From Gammaproteobacteria bacterium (GTDB lineage: Bacteria > Pseudomonadota > Gammaproteobacteria > Magnimaribacterales > AG-339-G14), in the NCBI GenBank assembly GCA_003331625.1, contig QOPF01000002.1, positions 129,482-193,481 on the forward strand: 64,000 bases of DNA, given 5' to 3'. The notes below the pieces were generated by a model. That model saw only the letters and a list, made by a program, of their open reading frames with translations, was not told where the DNA came from and did no database searches. Shown here piece after piece: positions 25,991 to 34,966 of this stretch. A program made the translations under genes and the position numbers. How positions within the stretch are numbered: position 1 is the first letter of the stretch; every line of letters begins with the position of its first letter.

Positions 25991-26415
25991 TCTTCGTTCC
26001 AGTCGTAGTCTATATCTTGAGTGTTCATTTTTTCAGATTCATCAGGATCATGTACCTCATCAATCAAATTCATAATCACACTATGAGGATAATTTAATCC
26101 TTTGAATCCAAACCATAATCCTGGTTTTACAATTAATTTTTTATTCGTTTCGCCATCAAGTACTTCTTCATGAAAACTTTCTATGCCGTCAAAAAAAACA
26201 AACCTTACTCTTCCATACGGCACTACAAGATTAGAAGTAACTTTTGTATGTTTTTTCCATGATTTTATTGCATCTTTTTTAATGAAAGAAAAATAAGCTT
26301 CACCAAAGTTTGAAAAAGATTTGTCATTAAGGCTATGAAATTTAAGAACATCTCCTTCTGGGATAGATATTCTTTGAAGACTTTCTATGGATATTTTGTT
26401 TGAAAACTTTTTCAT
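25987..26415 (-). CDS. Cupin of the dTDP-4-dehydrorhamnose 3,5-epimerase type
   Basis: The 142-residue cupin has WKKHTKVTSNLVVPYGRVRF, a block typical of sugar 3,5-epimerases, where His and Tyr act in proton transfer. It also has PGLWFGFKGL, then an acidic C-terminal tail. It probably epimerises a 4-keto-6-deoxy sugar produced by RfbG, with which it lies in tandem (8 bases apart). It is shorter than RfbC (about 185 residues). Some members of this group act as 3-epimerases only. Confidence 0.7.
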   Translation of the reverse strand: MKKFSNKISIESLQRISIPEGDVLKFHSLNDKSFSNFGEAYFSFIKKDAIKSWKKHTKVTSNLVVPYGRVRFVFFDGIESFHEEVLDGETNKKLIVKPGLWFGFKGLNYPHSVIMNLIDEVHDPDESEKMNTQDIDYDWNEE

Positions 26416-26422
26416 AGATTTA

Positions 26423-27487
26423 TTATTTATTTTCGTATTCTTCTATTTGAGAAAGAGTAAATTCTTTTATGTTTAGTTTTGAATCATAGAAATTTTTATA
26501 CCACTGTACAGTGGCAGAAGCACTTTCTTCAAAAGACATTTTTGGTTTCCAGTTCAAAAAATGTAGTGCTTTATCACAGTTTAATTTAAGGAGACTTGAT
26601 TCCTTCTGCCCATCATCTAACCGTAAAATTTTCCATTTAATCTTTTTCCAATCTTTAGACATAGTCTTTATAAGATCTTTAACAGAAACATTCAAATCAT
26701 TACTTGGTCCAAAATTAAATGCCTCGCCATGTATGTTTTTATTTTCATATAAATTTTTAGCTAAGACCAAATATCCTGAAAGAGGCTCAAGTACATGTTG
26801 CCATGGTCTAGTAGAATTAGGATTCCTAATTTGTGTTACTGTATTTATACTTGCCGATTTCATGCAATCAGGAACAATTCTATTTTCTGACCAATCACCG
26901 CCTCCAATGACATTTCCAGCTCTTCCAATAGATAATTTTATATTTCCTTCATCAGGGAAAAAAGATCTTTGAAATGAGCTAATTGCAATTTCTGCTGCAC
27001 CTTTTGATCCACTATATGGATCTGGGCCACCTAGTCTGTCAGTTTCTCTATATCCCCAGGACCATTCGAAATTATCATAAGATTTATCACTTGTTATAAA
27101 CACAGCGTAAACATTTTTTTTTAATTTTCTTATCGCATTGAGTAAATAGACACTACCAAGCGTATTTGTTTTAAAAGTTTCTATTGGATTTAAATATGAT
27201 TCTTTAACAAGTGATTGAGCTGCTAAGTGAAAAATAAAGTCTGGTTGAAATTTAATAACTTCTTTTTCTAACCTATCATCTTTAGATATATCGAGGTATA
27301 TGCTTTTTATTTCCTTATGCAATTTTAATTCTTTATAGAGAGATGGCTTTGTAGGAATTCCTTTAGATACCCCAAGAATTTTTGCATCCATTTTTAAAAG
27401 CCATTGAGTTAGCCATGCTCCTTTAAATCCAGTATGGCCAGTTATAAGTATTTTTTTTCCTTTGAAAATTTGTTTCATATTATTCAT
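26423..27487 (-). CDS. rfbG: CDP-glucose 4,6-dehydratase
   Basis: The 354-residue extended SDR matches RfbG: FKGKKILITGHTGFKGAWLT, FHLAAQSLVKESYLNP, TSDKSYDN (acidic and basic catalytic residues), YSGSKGAAE (YxxxK), GNVIGGGDWSENRIVPD and RPWQHVLEPLSGYL. It converts CDP-glucose to CDP-4-keto-6-deoxyglucose. Start is ATG 27487, with a second ATG at 27478. Its partner RfbF lies further along the same transcript. Confidence 0.92.
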   Translation of the reverse strand: MNNMKQIFKGKKILITGHTGFKGAWLTQWLLKMDAKILGVSKGIPTKPSLYKELKLHKEIKSIYLDISKDDRLEKEVIKFQPDFIFHLAAQSLVKESYLNPIETFKTNTLGSVYLLNAIRKLKKNVYAVFITSDKSYDNFEWSWGYRETDRLGGPDPYSGSKGAAEIAISSFQRSFFPDEGNIKLSIGRAGNVIGGGDWSENRIVPDCMKSASINTVTQIRNPNSTRPWQHVLEPLSGYLVLAKNLYENKNIHGEAFNFGPSNDLNVSVKDLIKTMSKDWKKIKWKILRLDDGQKESSLLKLNCDKALHFLNWKPKMSFEESASATVQWYKNFYDSKLNIKEFTLSQIEEYENK

Positions 27488-29216
27488 TAGGGTTTTCTAT
27501 AAGATTTATTATTTTTTTTGCAATAAGATTTTCAGAGCTCTTAGAAAAATATGAATTTACAAAAGACTCATCGAATAAATCAGAATCGTATTGCTCGTAT
27601 TTCAAATAATTATTCAACTTTGAAATTAATTCATCAAGTGAATTGCACCAAATTACCCTTCTACTAACTTTCTCTATAAATTCTTCAGAGTATACGTTTC
27701 TTCCTGACAAAACAAAAATTGGTATTGTAGTTGAACAAGCTTCTATTAAAGTTGTTGAAGGGGTATCTAAAATAACAAGCTCAGAGTTTTTTAAAAGATC
27801 TGTGAAAGGAATATTGGATTCGAATTTAATTTTATTAAATTTATTTTTGTAAGGAATTTCATTTAAGCCTTTTGTATTGTTAGTCTTAAAAATAGTATTC
27901 CAATTTTCTATATTATTCAGATAACCAAGTATTTTTAAATGTGCTCTGACCAATCTAATATCTGAATCTAAAACATTTAAAAAGGGAATAGCATTTTTAT
28001 GCCACTTTCCTGTTGCATATAAAATATTCTTTGAATTATTTTTTTCCCAGCTTACTTGTTTTGTTAAAGACCCAATACTTTTAATATTTGTTAAATTATT
28101 CTTATAAAGCCAGTTTTTATAAAAATTATCTACTGAACTTCCATAAGTGAGAAGATCTGTTGTATAGAGCATTTCAGTAAATTCTATTGAGGGATCAGGA
28201 GATTGCCCCCTCTCTCCATGCTGCCATAAAATTACTCTCTTATTGTTTTTAATAGCTATATGAGCAAGAAAATTTTCTTCTGGCCAGGTTAAGACTCCAG
28301 TTGCTACGCAATAAAATCTGTTTATAACTTTTTCAAGATTATTTGTTTTTCTTGCAAAGTATTCTAGATATTTTTTTATTTCGTGGGATAAGAATGATAA
28401 GTCAATGAAAGGTTTTCTTTTATCAAAATAAGCCTTTTTTAGTAATTCTAATATTTCTTTATCTTTTCCATTAGAAGGATTTGGATTTTTTATTCTCAAG
28501 AGAGACAATGAAAGAGTATTTATTACTCTTTTATTTTTTGCTAATTTAAACCAATCATATGCTCCACCTATGATGGCTATTTTTTTATTTTTTCTAGAAA
28601 AAAAATTTCTTAGATTGAATAACTTAAAAGCATCTCTAATATATCTCAAAACATATTTGATGCTTTCTGTAGAAAAGTAAAAAATGTATTGTTTTTTTTC
28701 ACAGATAATATTTATATTTTCACTATCAAATAAATCTGATTTTTCTAATACTTCTGCCAGAAGGGAAGTTGGATCTGGTCTGAGCCTTAAGAACCTTGAT
28801 TTATTTTTATTTTTAAAAACTAATATATTTATTTCCAAAAATTTTTTTTTAAGTGAAGAAATAATGAATTCATTAAAAGAAATTTGTCCTAAAATTATAT
28901 ATAGTTGAAAAGAAAAATAATCTCCTATATCAAGATCAAGATTTGGCTTTTTTTGTCTTGAATATTCATTCAAATCTTTAATAAGATTTTTTAAATTAAG
29001 ATTAAACTCTAAGCTTTCTTCTTGATAATTTTTTTTATCTATGAAATCTTTTTCAGTAATAAACTCTAAATCGTTATCAATGCAAAAAAAAATTGATGAT
29101 GCTCCAATAGGGTAAACTAAATCTCCTTTTTGTTTTAATTTGTCATGATATCTCTTTGCTTGACTTTTATTCTGAAGAATAACAATTCTACTGAATTGTT
29201 TGCTAGAAGAGCGCAT
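27480..29216 (-). CDS. Surface carbohydrate biosynthesis protein, GT-B/capsule-like, unknown
   Basis: The 578-residue protein resembles poorly characterised surface-carbohydrate biosynthesis proteins of Proteobacteria. Features are VILWQHGERGQSPDPS, then TYGSSVDNF, a NILYATGKWHK block, and VILDTPSTTLIEACSTTIPI near the C-terminus, which looks like a GT-B donor-binding helix. The N-terminal half is rich in Lys and aromatic residues. No transmembrane helices are apparent. The start is ATG 29216, 10 bases after the aldolase gene. A glycosyl or glycosyl-phosphate transferase role is likely but unproven. Confidence 0.5.
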   Translation of the reverse strand: MRSSSKQFSRIVILQNKSQAKRYHDKLKQKGDLVYPIGASSIFFCIDNDLEFITEKDFIDKKNYQEESLEFNLNLKNLIKDLNEYSRQKKPNLDLDIGDYFSFQLYIILGQISFNEFIISSLKKKFLEINILVFKNKNKSRFLRLRPDPTSLLAEVLEKSDLFDSENINIICEKKQYIFYFSTESIKYVLRYIRDAFKLFNLRNFFSRKNKKIAIIGGAYDWFKLAKNKRVINTLSLSLLRIKNPNPSNGKDKEILELLKKAYFDKRKPFIDLSFLSHEIKKYLEYFARKTNNLEKVINRFYCVATGVLTWPEENFLAHIAIKNNKRVILWQHGERGQSPDPSIEFTEMLYTTDLLTYGSSVDNFYKNWLYKNNLTNIKSIGSLTKQVSWEKNNSKNILYATGKWHKNAIPFLNVLDSDIRLVRAHLKILGYLNNIENWNTIFKTNNTKGLNEIPYKNKFNKIKFESNIPFTDLLKNSELVILDTPSTTLIEACSTTIPIFVLSGRNVYSEEFIEKVSRRVIWCNSLDELISKLNNYLKYEQYDSDLFDESFVNSYFSKSSENLIAKKIINLIENPNE

Positions 29217-29226
29217 AACTAGTTAA

Positions 29227-29994
29227 CTAAAATGTTGCTAAAGGATTTTGGGAAAATTCTGTAAGAAAAACTGCATCAATTGAAAAAGGAATAAAGGTAC
29301 ATCCTTTTTTAATGAGATTTTTCAATTCTTTTTTAGAAGGACTTACTTGATGGAATCCAAAAGGTATAGAATTTTTTTTACATTCTTTAATAATAAGGTC
29401 GATGTGATCTTTGAACTTTTTATTTTTAAAATCTCCAGTAATTCCGAGAGATGCAGATAAATCATATGGTCCGATTAAAATACCATCTAAACCTTTAACA
29501 CTTAAAATTTCTTTTAAGTTTTTAATTGACTCAGCATTTTCTATCATAGCAATAATCAATGGACTGTTTGCTTCTTTGATGTATTTATGGAAGTTTTTTC
29601 CAAAAAGGTTTGCCCTAGAAAAGCCTACTCCTCTTTTTCCTGAGGGAGGCCAACATGAATATTTAATAACATCTTTTAGTTCTTCTTTATTTTTTATCAT
29701 TGGAGCGATTACTCCAGCAGCCCCTGCATCAAGTGCTGTTTTACAATTTTCTTTTGTGCAATCGGCCAGCCTTGCAAGAGGAATAGTATTGGTTAACTCT
29801 AATGCCCTAAATATATCTGGTAAAGATTCCACGGAAAATGACCCATGTTCAAGATCGACAGCTACCCAATCATAATTTTGATTTCCCATAATTTCTGCTA
29901 TGGAAGAGCTTGGAATTTGCATCCAACTACCAATGCTAGGTTCATTATTTGTGAGTTTTGATCTTAGTTTTTTTAAACTGTTAAATTTGTTCAT
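29227..29994 (-). CDS. HpcH/HpaI-family class II aldolase
   Basis: The 255-residue protein is a clear HpcH/HpaI aldolase: GSWMQIPSSSIAEIM, VAVDLEHGSF, ALDAGAAGVIAPMI, ENAESIKNLKEIL and DGILIGPYDLSASLG. These enzymes are metal-dependent pyruvate aldolases that join or split 2-keto-3-deoxy acids. The metal-binding acids and Arg70-type residue (LARLAD) are present. Placed next to a HAD phosphatase and near CMP-ulosonate transferases, it may build a 3-deoxy-ulosonic acid rather than degrade one. Only biochemistry could settle the direction. It overlaps the HAD gene by 14 bases. Confidence 0.85.
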   Translation of the reverse strand: MNKFNSLKKLRSKLTNNEPSIGSWMQIPSSSIAEIMGNQNYDWVAVDLEHGSFSVESLPDIFRALELTNTIPLARLADCTKENCKTALDAGAAGVIAPMIKNKEELKDVIKYSCWPPSGKRGVGFSRANLFGKNFHKYIKEANSPLIIAMIENAESIKNLKEILSVKGLDGILIGPYDLSASLGITGDFKNKKFKDHIDLIIKECKKNSIPFGFHQVSPSKKELKNLIKKGCTFIPFSIDAVFLTEFSQNPLATF

Positions 29995-30619
29995 AATTTA
30001 TAAAATCTTTAACTTTATAATCTATAGAAATATTTTCAAAAATATCTTTATTATGCCTATGCATTCTTAATAAGAAAGAAATACCATTTTCTAAAGATGC
30101 ATTATAGTCTGTTAATGCATCTCCAAAAAAAATACATTCTCTTTTAAGAAGTTTATTATCAAATATAATTTTTTTTACTGCTAAAGATTTTTCTATAGGA
30201 GATCCAAAAATAGATGAGAAAGCATCAAAAATATTTAATTTTTTTAAAATAAATTCAATCTCTGTTTGAGGTGTAGCAGTTACTAAAAAAAAGTTTTGTT
30301 GATAAGGGTTCAAACGTAAGTATTCTCTTGCGCCCATCACCCAATTTGATTCTATTACCCTAGATATTACATCTTTTTCAAAGGCATCAAGATAATTTGT
30401 AAGTTGTGATTTATCTATCTCTGCCCAATCTAAATATAAAGGAATTTTTTTATATCTTGATATACCTGAATTATTTAAGTGATGATCTTCGATCTTTTTT
30501 TTTAGATTAATATCTATTCCATGAAACAAATTCAAAAATGCTTCACTTTTTACTTCTACAGAATCTTTTAATACCCCATCAAAATCCCAAAAAATATTTT
30601 TATATTTTTTAAGACTCAC
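29981..30619 (-). CDS. HAD-superfamily phosphatase
   Basis: The 212-residue protein has WDFDGVLKDSVEVKSEAF (nucleophile Asp and general acid), TATPQTE as motif II, and a Lys in SLAVKKI near motif III, then CIFFGDALTDYNA as motif IV. It is a single-domain-plus-cap phosphatase of the phosphoglycolate/sugar-phosphate type. It starts at GTG, overlapping the SDR stop, and ends inside the aldolase start. This coupling suggests it dephosphorylates a product or precursor of the aldolase. Confidence 0.8.
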   Translation of the reverse strand: MSLKKYKNIFWDFDGVLKDSVEVKSEAFLNLFHGIDINLKKKIEDHHLNNSGISRYKKIPLYLDWAEIDKSQLTNYLDAFEKDVISRVIESNWVMGAREYLRLNPYQQNFFLVTATPQTEIEFILKKLNIFDAFSSIFGSPIEKSLAVKKIIFDNKLLKRECIFFGDALTDYNASLENGISFLLRMHRHNKDIFENISIDYKVKDFINYEQI

Positions 30620-31508
30620 TTTTATCTAACTCAACTTGAACTTCTTCAACGATTTCTAATAATCCTTGTCCTAAATCTTTAAATTCTGTTGGAACAATTT
30701 TTTTTGCATCTTTAGCTTTATGTCTATAAGGGGTTAATCCATAGTGTTCTGATCTAGAATTATCGTCTAAAAAATCTACTTTTCTTTTCATGCCAATTAT
30801 TTCAAATAGTATTGAAAAAAGGTCATCTACTTTAATAGTTTGCTGACCTGTTATTGTATAAGCATTATTTGCATATTTTTTGTCTAATAATTTCACACTT
30901 AATTCAGCTGCATCTTCAACATTAATATACTCTCTTATTTCTTTTCCGGTTCCACTGTAAGTAAGTTTTTTAGTTTTTAAAATTTGTTTGACGAAATCTC
31001 TTATTGCATTCCAATCCTGTGATCTTGATCCATATAGCGATCCATATCTCATAAGAGTGAAATCAATTCCAAATTCTTTTCCGTAAGCCTCAATAATTGA
31101 TTCTGCTGATGATTTACTTACGCTATAAAAAGATCCTAGATCACTATAGACATACATGCTTGAAGCAAAAAGAAATCTTTTTACCTTTGTGTTTTTAATG
31201 GCTTCTAGAATCTTTACAGTTCCTAAAATATTAAAATACAAAGTATTAAACGGATCTCTCTTTGATTCGGCAATATCAGCTATAGCGCCAAAATGATAAA
31301 CGAGAGATACTCCTTTTAAAGCGTTTTTTAGATCTATCTCTTCTGAATAGTCACCAAGAATCATTTCTTGGTCACTGCGTAACCATCTCGAGGGTTTTTT
31401 ATCAAAAATTGATACTTCATAGCCTTTTTTTGAAAGAGCATCAGCTGTATGACTTCCCATAAAACCTCCGCCACCTATTACCAATACTTTTTCTAATTTT
31501 TTACTCAT
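30609..31508 (-). CDS. NAD-dependent epimerase/dehydratase (extended SDR)
   Basis: The 299-residue protein has VLVIGGGGFMGSHTADAL, YHFGAIADIAES, FASSMYVYSDLG, YSVSKSSAESII (YxxxK) and REYINVEDAAEL. These are motifs of extended SDRs acting on sugar nucleotides. The substrate is unknown. It lies five bases from the 2-hydroxyacid dehydrogenase and overlaps the HAD gene, inside the aldolase/lactonase block. Confidence 0.78.
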   Translation of the reverse strand: MSKKLEKVLVIGGGGFMGSHTADALSKKGYEVSIFDKKPSRWLRSDQEMILGDYSEEIDLKNALKGVSLVYHFGAIADIAESKRDPFNTLYFNILGTVKILEAIKNTKVKRFLFASSMYVYSDLGSFYSVSKSSAESIIEAYGKEFGIDFTLMRYGSLYGSRSQDWNAIRDFVKQILKTKKLTYSGTGKEIREYINVEDAAELSVKLLDKKYANNAYTITGQQTIKVDDLFSILFEIIGMKRKVDFLDDNSRSEHYGLTPYRHKAKDAKKIVPTEFKDLGQGLLEIVEEVQVELDKSES

Positions 31509-31512
31509 TTAT

Positions 31513-32454
31513 TCAAATTTGATTATTAAGTTTTTTGTTGCCTATAAATCTTATTACTTCTTGTAATGATTCATTTTCCATTTGAATTCTCGAAGAACTT
31601 GTCATGGGTCCTAAGTGAGATGTTAGCAAGCAACTCGAAAAATTAGTCAAAGGGCCTAAATATGGTTCTTGGGAGAAAACATCTAGAGCAACGCCTTTAA
31701 AGTGATCTTTTTTAAGAAGAGATACCAAGTCCTTTTCATTTATTATTTGTCCTCTTGAAGTATTAATTAAGTAACTACCCTTCTTCATCTTTAAAAATTC
31801 TTTTTTTGATAAAAAATGTTTAGTCAATTTATTTAATGGCAAGTGTAAAGTTAATATATCAGACCGTTCCAATATTTCATTCTTTGAAACGAAAAAGACA
31901 TTTTTATTTTCTTTTATTACTTTCTTATTATTTTCATTAACCAAAATGTCTTTCGCTCCTAATCCTTTAAGCTTTTTTCTAACCGACTGACCAATTTTTC
32001 CATATCCGACTATACCTATTGTTTTATTAACAATATCCTCGCCCATATATTTTAACCATCTTCCGTGATGAATATCATCGTTTGATAAATGTATAGACCT
32101 CAATAATGAAAAAATTAGTCCAATAGTTAGCTCAGATACTGCGCTTACAGGCGCCTCTGGGGTAATAGTTACTTTGATATCATGGTTATTACAATAATCC
32201 ATATCAATGTTGTCATAACCAACCCCAACTCTCGATATGAGTTTTAAATTCTTTAGTTTATTTAAAACAAATTTATCTAATTTATCAGTGCCAGCAATTA
32301 GAAAATCACAATCTTTACCAAAACTTATCAATTCATTTTTAGAAAATTTACTATTTTTTTGATTAAATATAATATCTACCCCTAGCTTTTTTAATTTCTT
32401 TGCATAAATACTTTTTTCAATTTCAAATGGAGTAGTTGTTATTAATGCTTTCAT
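31513..32454 (-). CDS. D-2-hydroxyacid dehydrogenase
   Basis: The 313-residue protein follows the SerA/VanH-type fold. It has RVGVGYDNID with the catalytic Arg, TIGIVGYGKIGQSVRKKL for NAD, HLPL, NTSRGQIINEKDL, DVFSQEP with Glu and TSHLGPMT with His. It reduces a 2-keto acid or oxidises a 2-hydroxyacid. It sits in the block with an HpcH aldolase and a lactonase-like protein, so it may handle a 2-keto sugar acid. It does not look like the core serine enzyme, since a serC is present in the window but a full SerA regulatory domain is absent here. Confidence 0.82.
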   Translation of the reverse strand: MKALITTTPFEIEKSIYAKKLKKLGVDIIFNQKNSKFSKNELISFGKDCDFLIAGTDKLDKFVLNKLKNLKLISRVGVGYDNIDMDYCNNHDIKVTITPEAPVSAVSELTIGLIFSLLRSIHLSNDDIHHGRWLKYMGEDIVNKTIGIVGYGKIGQSVRKKLKGLGAKDILVNENNKKVIKENKNVFFVSKNEILERSDILTLHLPLNKLTKHFLSKKEFLKMKKGSYLINTSRGQIINEKDLVSLLKKDHFKGVALDVFSQEPYLGPLTNFSSCLLTSHLGPMTSSSRIQMENESLQEVIRFIGNKKLNNQI

Positions 32455-32458
32455 TAGA

Positions 32459-33121
32459 CTAAGTTATAAGAATCCAATCAGATTTTCTTAAAAGAGATGC
32501 TGGGTATTTTTTTTTATCGTAGCTGCCATGAAGTATGTCCGTCATGACCTGTTTTTTTTCTTTGCCTTTAACAATTATTAGAGAATTATTTGCTTTTTTT
32601 ATTAATACTGGAGAAGCAGTAACTCTTTTGAATTTATGGGAATCACTTTCCGAGTGAACAAAAAATCTGTCTTTTTCTTTAAGACTTTCTGAATAAGGAA
32701 AAAGTGAAGCAATATGGCCATCGGTTCCCAAACTAAAAATCATTAAATCTATTTGTTGAGGAATAATATTAGAATAATTCTCTGCTGCATCATTAGCACT
32801 ATATTTTTCAACTTCAATTCTATGTAATTTACAATCATTTGGGATACCTTCTTTGAAAAGAGTGTTTAAAGTCATATTGTAGTTACTATGAATTGAATTG
32901 AATTTAACCAATCTTTCATCGCTGAAGTAAAAATCTATTTCTTTTAAATCTTTGAAAGAATTTTGTTTTCCCCAAAATTTGTAAAAGCTTTTTATAGAAT
33001 TTCCCCCAGTTAAGAATATATTCCTTCTTTTATTATTAATTTTAGGATAAATGATATTGCTAATATGATCATAAAGATTTCTATGCCAATTATCTTTTTT
33101 GAATTCTAAAAGCCTTGCCAT
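32459..33121 (-). CDS. 6-phosphogluconolactonase-like protein (Pgl/NagB fold)
   Basis: The 220-residue protein has the glucosamine-6-phosphate isomerase/6-phosphogluconolactonase fold: FLTGGNSIKSFYKF, FYFSDERLVKFNSIHSNYN, and FSLGTDGHIASLFPYS. The last two match Pgl, not NagB, whose catalytic residues differ. Pgl opens 6-phosphogluconolactone. Its place in a polysaccharide operon is unusual; it may work on a sugar lactone from the Gfo/Idh or SDR enzymes nearby, or be the cell's only Pgl captured in this locus. Confidence 0.75.
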   Translation of the reverse strand: MARLLEFKKDNWHRNLYDHISNIIYPKINNKRRNIFLTGGNSIKSFYKFWGKQNSFKDLKEIDFYFSDERLVKFNSIHSNYNMTLNTLFKEGIPNDCKLHRIEVEKYSANDAAENYSNIIPQQIDLMIFSLGTDGHIASLFPYSESLKEKDRFFVHSESDSHKFKRVTASPVLIKKANNSLIIVKGKEKKQVMTDILHGSYDKKKYPASLLRKSDWILIT

Positions 33122-33134
33122 TTAATTTTGAAGA

Positions 33135-34157
33135 TCAGTGATAATTTGAAAGCTTGCTTGGAAATTTTTTATTGTAGACTTCTATTAAGTTGTTAAAACT
33201 ATCAATATTTTCTTTTGATCCTTTTTTTTGAAGCCTTAAAACTAATTTTTTATAAAATTCTTCTTCGTTTTGGTTATCTTTAATTTTTTTAAATCCATAA
33301 CTTTGGTGACCCAACCCATCTATCAAAAGTTTTCTAGGAATTCTCTGTCTTGCAAGAATTCTTTTTATTTTTTTATGATGAGTTCTTTTCAAAAAAGTTG
33401 AAAGGTCTGACAATATTTTATCAGGATTTGTAACAATATCTTCAAAGCTTAAATATAGAAGTGGTTTTTCATTATTTGAATCTAGTAACTCAGTTTTAAA
33501 TAATTTTTCATAGCACTTTCTTATAGAAATTAAAGCTTTGTCAAAAACATCATATGAGAAATACTCGTCCTTAAATTCATCAGCCCACCAAGGAATTTTT
33601 GTTTGTTGATAATAAAAAGAAACTGTAAATTCTCTTGGTGAATCAAATCTCCTTAAATAATTTTCCCAATGTTCTATCATATAGAGCGGATGTCTTACGA
33701 CTTCTATAATTTTTAATCTATCTCCATAAGCAGTAAAAAGAAGTTCAGGAGTCATCAAAATCATATGAGACATTAAATTCAAAGCAATATTATTCTCATT
33801 AATATTTACAAGATTGTGATCTCCATCTTTCTTAAAAAGCCTCTGTAAGTAATCCAATGAATTGGGGTTGTTTTTTAAACCGGAATCGTCACCAAATCTT
33901 AAGTTTACTTCTCTTGATATAGAATTGTTGTATTGAGAAAGATCGGCATAGGTATTAAGCATCCATGTAGCAGAATCTTTTTCTATTTTATTTAAATGAT
34001 ATAAAACAGATATATATTCATAAATATGTTCCAACTTGAATTTTTCTACTTTTTGCATGCCGCCTATGATTGGTCCAAGAATACTTTTGCCTGTACCCCA
34101 TAATCCATCAATAAAAATTATGTCATTTTCTAAGTTGAGCTTTTTTTCTAAAAACAT
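33135..34157 (-). CDS. P-loop sulfotransferase-like protein
   Basis: The 340-residue protein starts with FIDGLWGTGKSILGPIIGGM, a full Walker A pattern (GxxxxGKS). Near the middle is EVVRHPLYMIEHWENYLRR, like the 3'-phosphate-binding region of sulfotransferases (R-x-P). It belongs to the sulfotransferase-like P-loop superfamily and might sulfate a sugar with PAPS or act as a kinase. The GKS is more kinase-like than typical sulfotransferase 5'-PSB loops. No membrane helices. It lies 13 bases from the Pgl-like gene. Confidence 0.6.
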   Translation of the reverse strand: MFLEKKLNLENDIIFIDGLWGTGKSILGPIIGGMQKVEKFKLEHIYEYISVLYHLNKIEKDSATWMLNTYADLSQYNNSISREVNLRFGDDSGLKNNPNSLDYLQRLFKKDGDHNLVNINENNIALNLMSHMILMTPELLFTAYGDRLKIIEVVRHPLYMIEHWENYLRRFDSPREFTVSFYYQQTKIPWWADEFKDEYFSYDVFDKALISIRKCYEKLFKTELLDSNNEKPLLYLSFEDIVTNPDKILSDLSTFLKRTHHKKIKRILARQRIPRKLLIDGLGHQSYGFKKIKDNQNEEEFYKKLVLRLQKKGSKENIDSFNNLIEVYNKKFPSKLSNYH

Positions 34158-34162
34158 TTTAA

Positions 34163-34963
34163 TTATTCAAGACCAAAGCCGCCGTCTACCCTAATATCTT
34201 GTCCTGTCATATAAGCTGATAGATCTGAAGCTAAAAATGCAATAACGCCAGAAATGTCCTCTTCTTTAGCCATTCTTCCTAAAGGCGTTTTACTTTCATA
34301 ACGCTTAATAAATTTTAAAGGCTGATTTCTTTTTATACCTCCTGGAGATACTGAATTTACTCTGATATCAGGAGATAGTGTTACAGCAAGCCACTTAGTA
34401 AGATTTATTAATCCTGCTTTCGAAGCACCGTATGCAGCAGGATTATAAATAGATGTATTTTTATACATTTTCCAGTCAGGAGCAGATGATCCATAAATTG
34501 AGCCAACGTTTATTATGTTGCCTTGTTTTGTTTTTTTTAGATCTGGAGAAAATTTTTGAACTAAGTTAAAAACTGAAAACAAGTTGAGCTCAAAACTTTT
34601 TTGCCAACCTTCTTTCTTTTGATTTTCAAAATTTGTATTCCAGCCTTCTATGTTAGAAGAGCCTGTGTAAGCTGCATTATTTATCATGACATTTAAACCT
34701 CCTGCTTTTTTTATTTCCTTGTAAAGATTATTCACTTCTTTATCGTTTGTTATGTCACAGTTATGATATGAAATTTTTCTGGGATAGGAAGAAAGGAGTT
34801 TTTTTAAATTTCCATCCGATCCAGTTTCTCTAATATCAACCATATACACTTTAGCTCCAAGCTCTAATAAGTTTTTAGTTAAAGAAAGTCCGAGGCCTCC
34901 AGCAGCTCCAGTAATTAAGATTTTTTTATTATTTAGAGATAGGAAAGGAATGTTTTTTTTCAT
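34163..34963 (-). CDS. Short-chain dehydrogenase/reductase (gluconate 5-dehydrogenase-like)
   Basis: The 266-residue classical SDR has ILITGAAGGLGLSLT, NNAAYTG, NVGSIYG, YGASKAGLINLTKWLAV (YxxxK), and the C-terminal RMAKEEDISGVIAFLASDLS, then DGGF. It resembles gluconate/idonate dehydrogenases and oxidoreductases of keto-sugars. It is three bases from the NeuA-type gene. In PseA/LegF-type loci such SDRs often act on the sugar acid or its CMP derivative. The substrate is unknown. Confidence 0.78.
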   Translation of the reverse strand: MKKNIPFLSLNNKKILITGAAGGLGLSLTKNLLELGAKVYMVDIRETGSDGNLKKLLSSYPRKISYHNCDITNDKEVNNLYKEIKKAGGLNVMINNAAYTGSSNIEGWNTNFENQKKEGWQKSFELNLFSVFNLVQKFSPDLKKTKQGNIINVGSIYGSSAPDWKMYKNTSIYNPAAYGASKAGLINLTKWLAVTLSPDIRVNSVSPGGIKRNQPLKFIKRYESKTPLGRMAKEEDISGVIAFLASDLSAYMTGQDIRVDGGFGLE

Positions 34964-34966
34964 TTT

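Noticed and set aside
29411-29875. 154-residue plus-strand open frame inside the aldolase gene
   Set aside because: It is an antisense shadow of a well-conserved coding region; similar shadows at 26511-26972 and 35226-35672 were dropped for the same reason.
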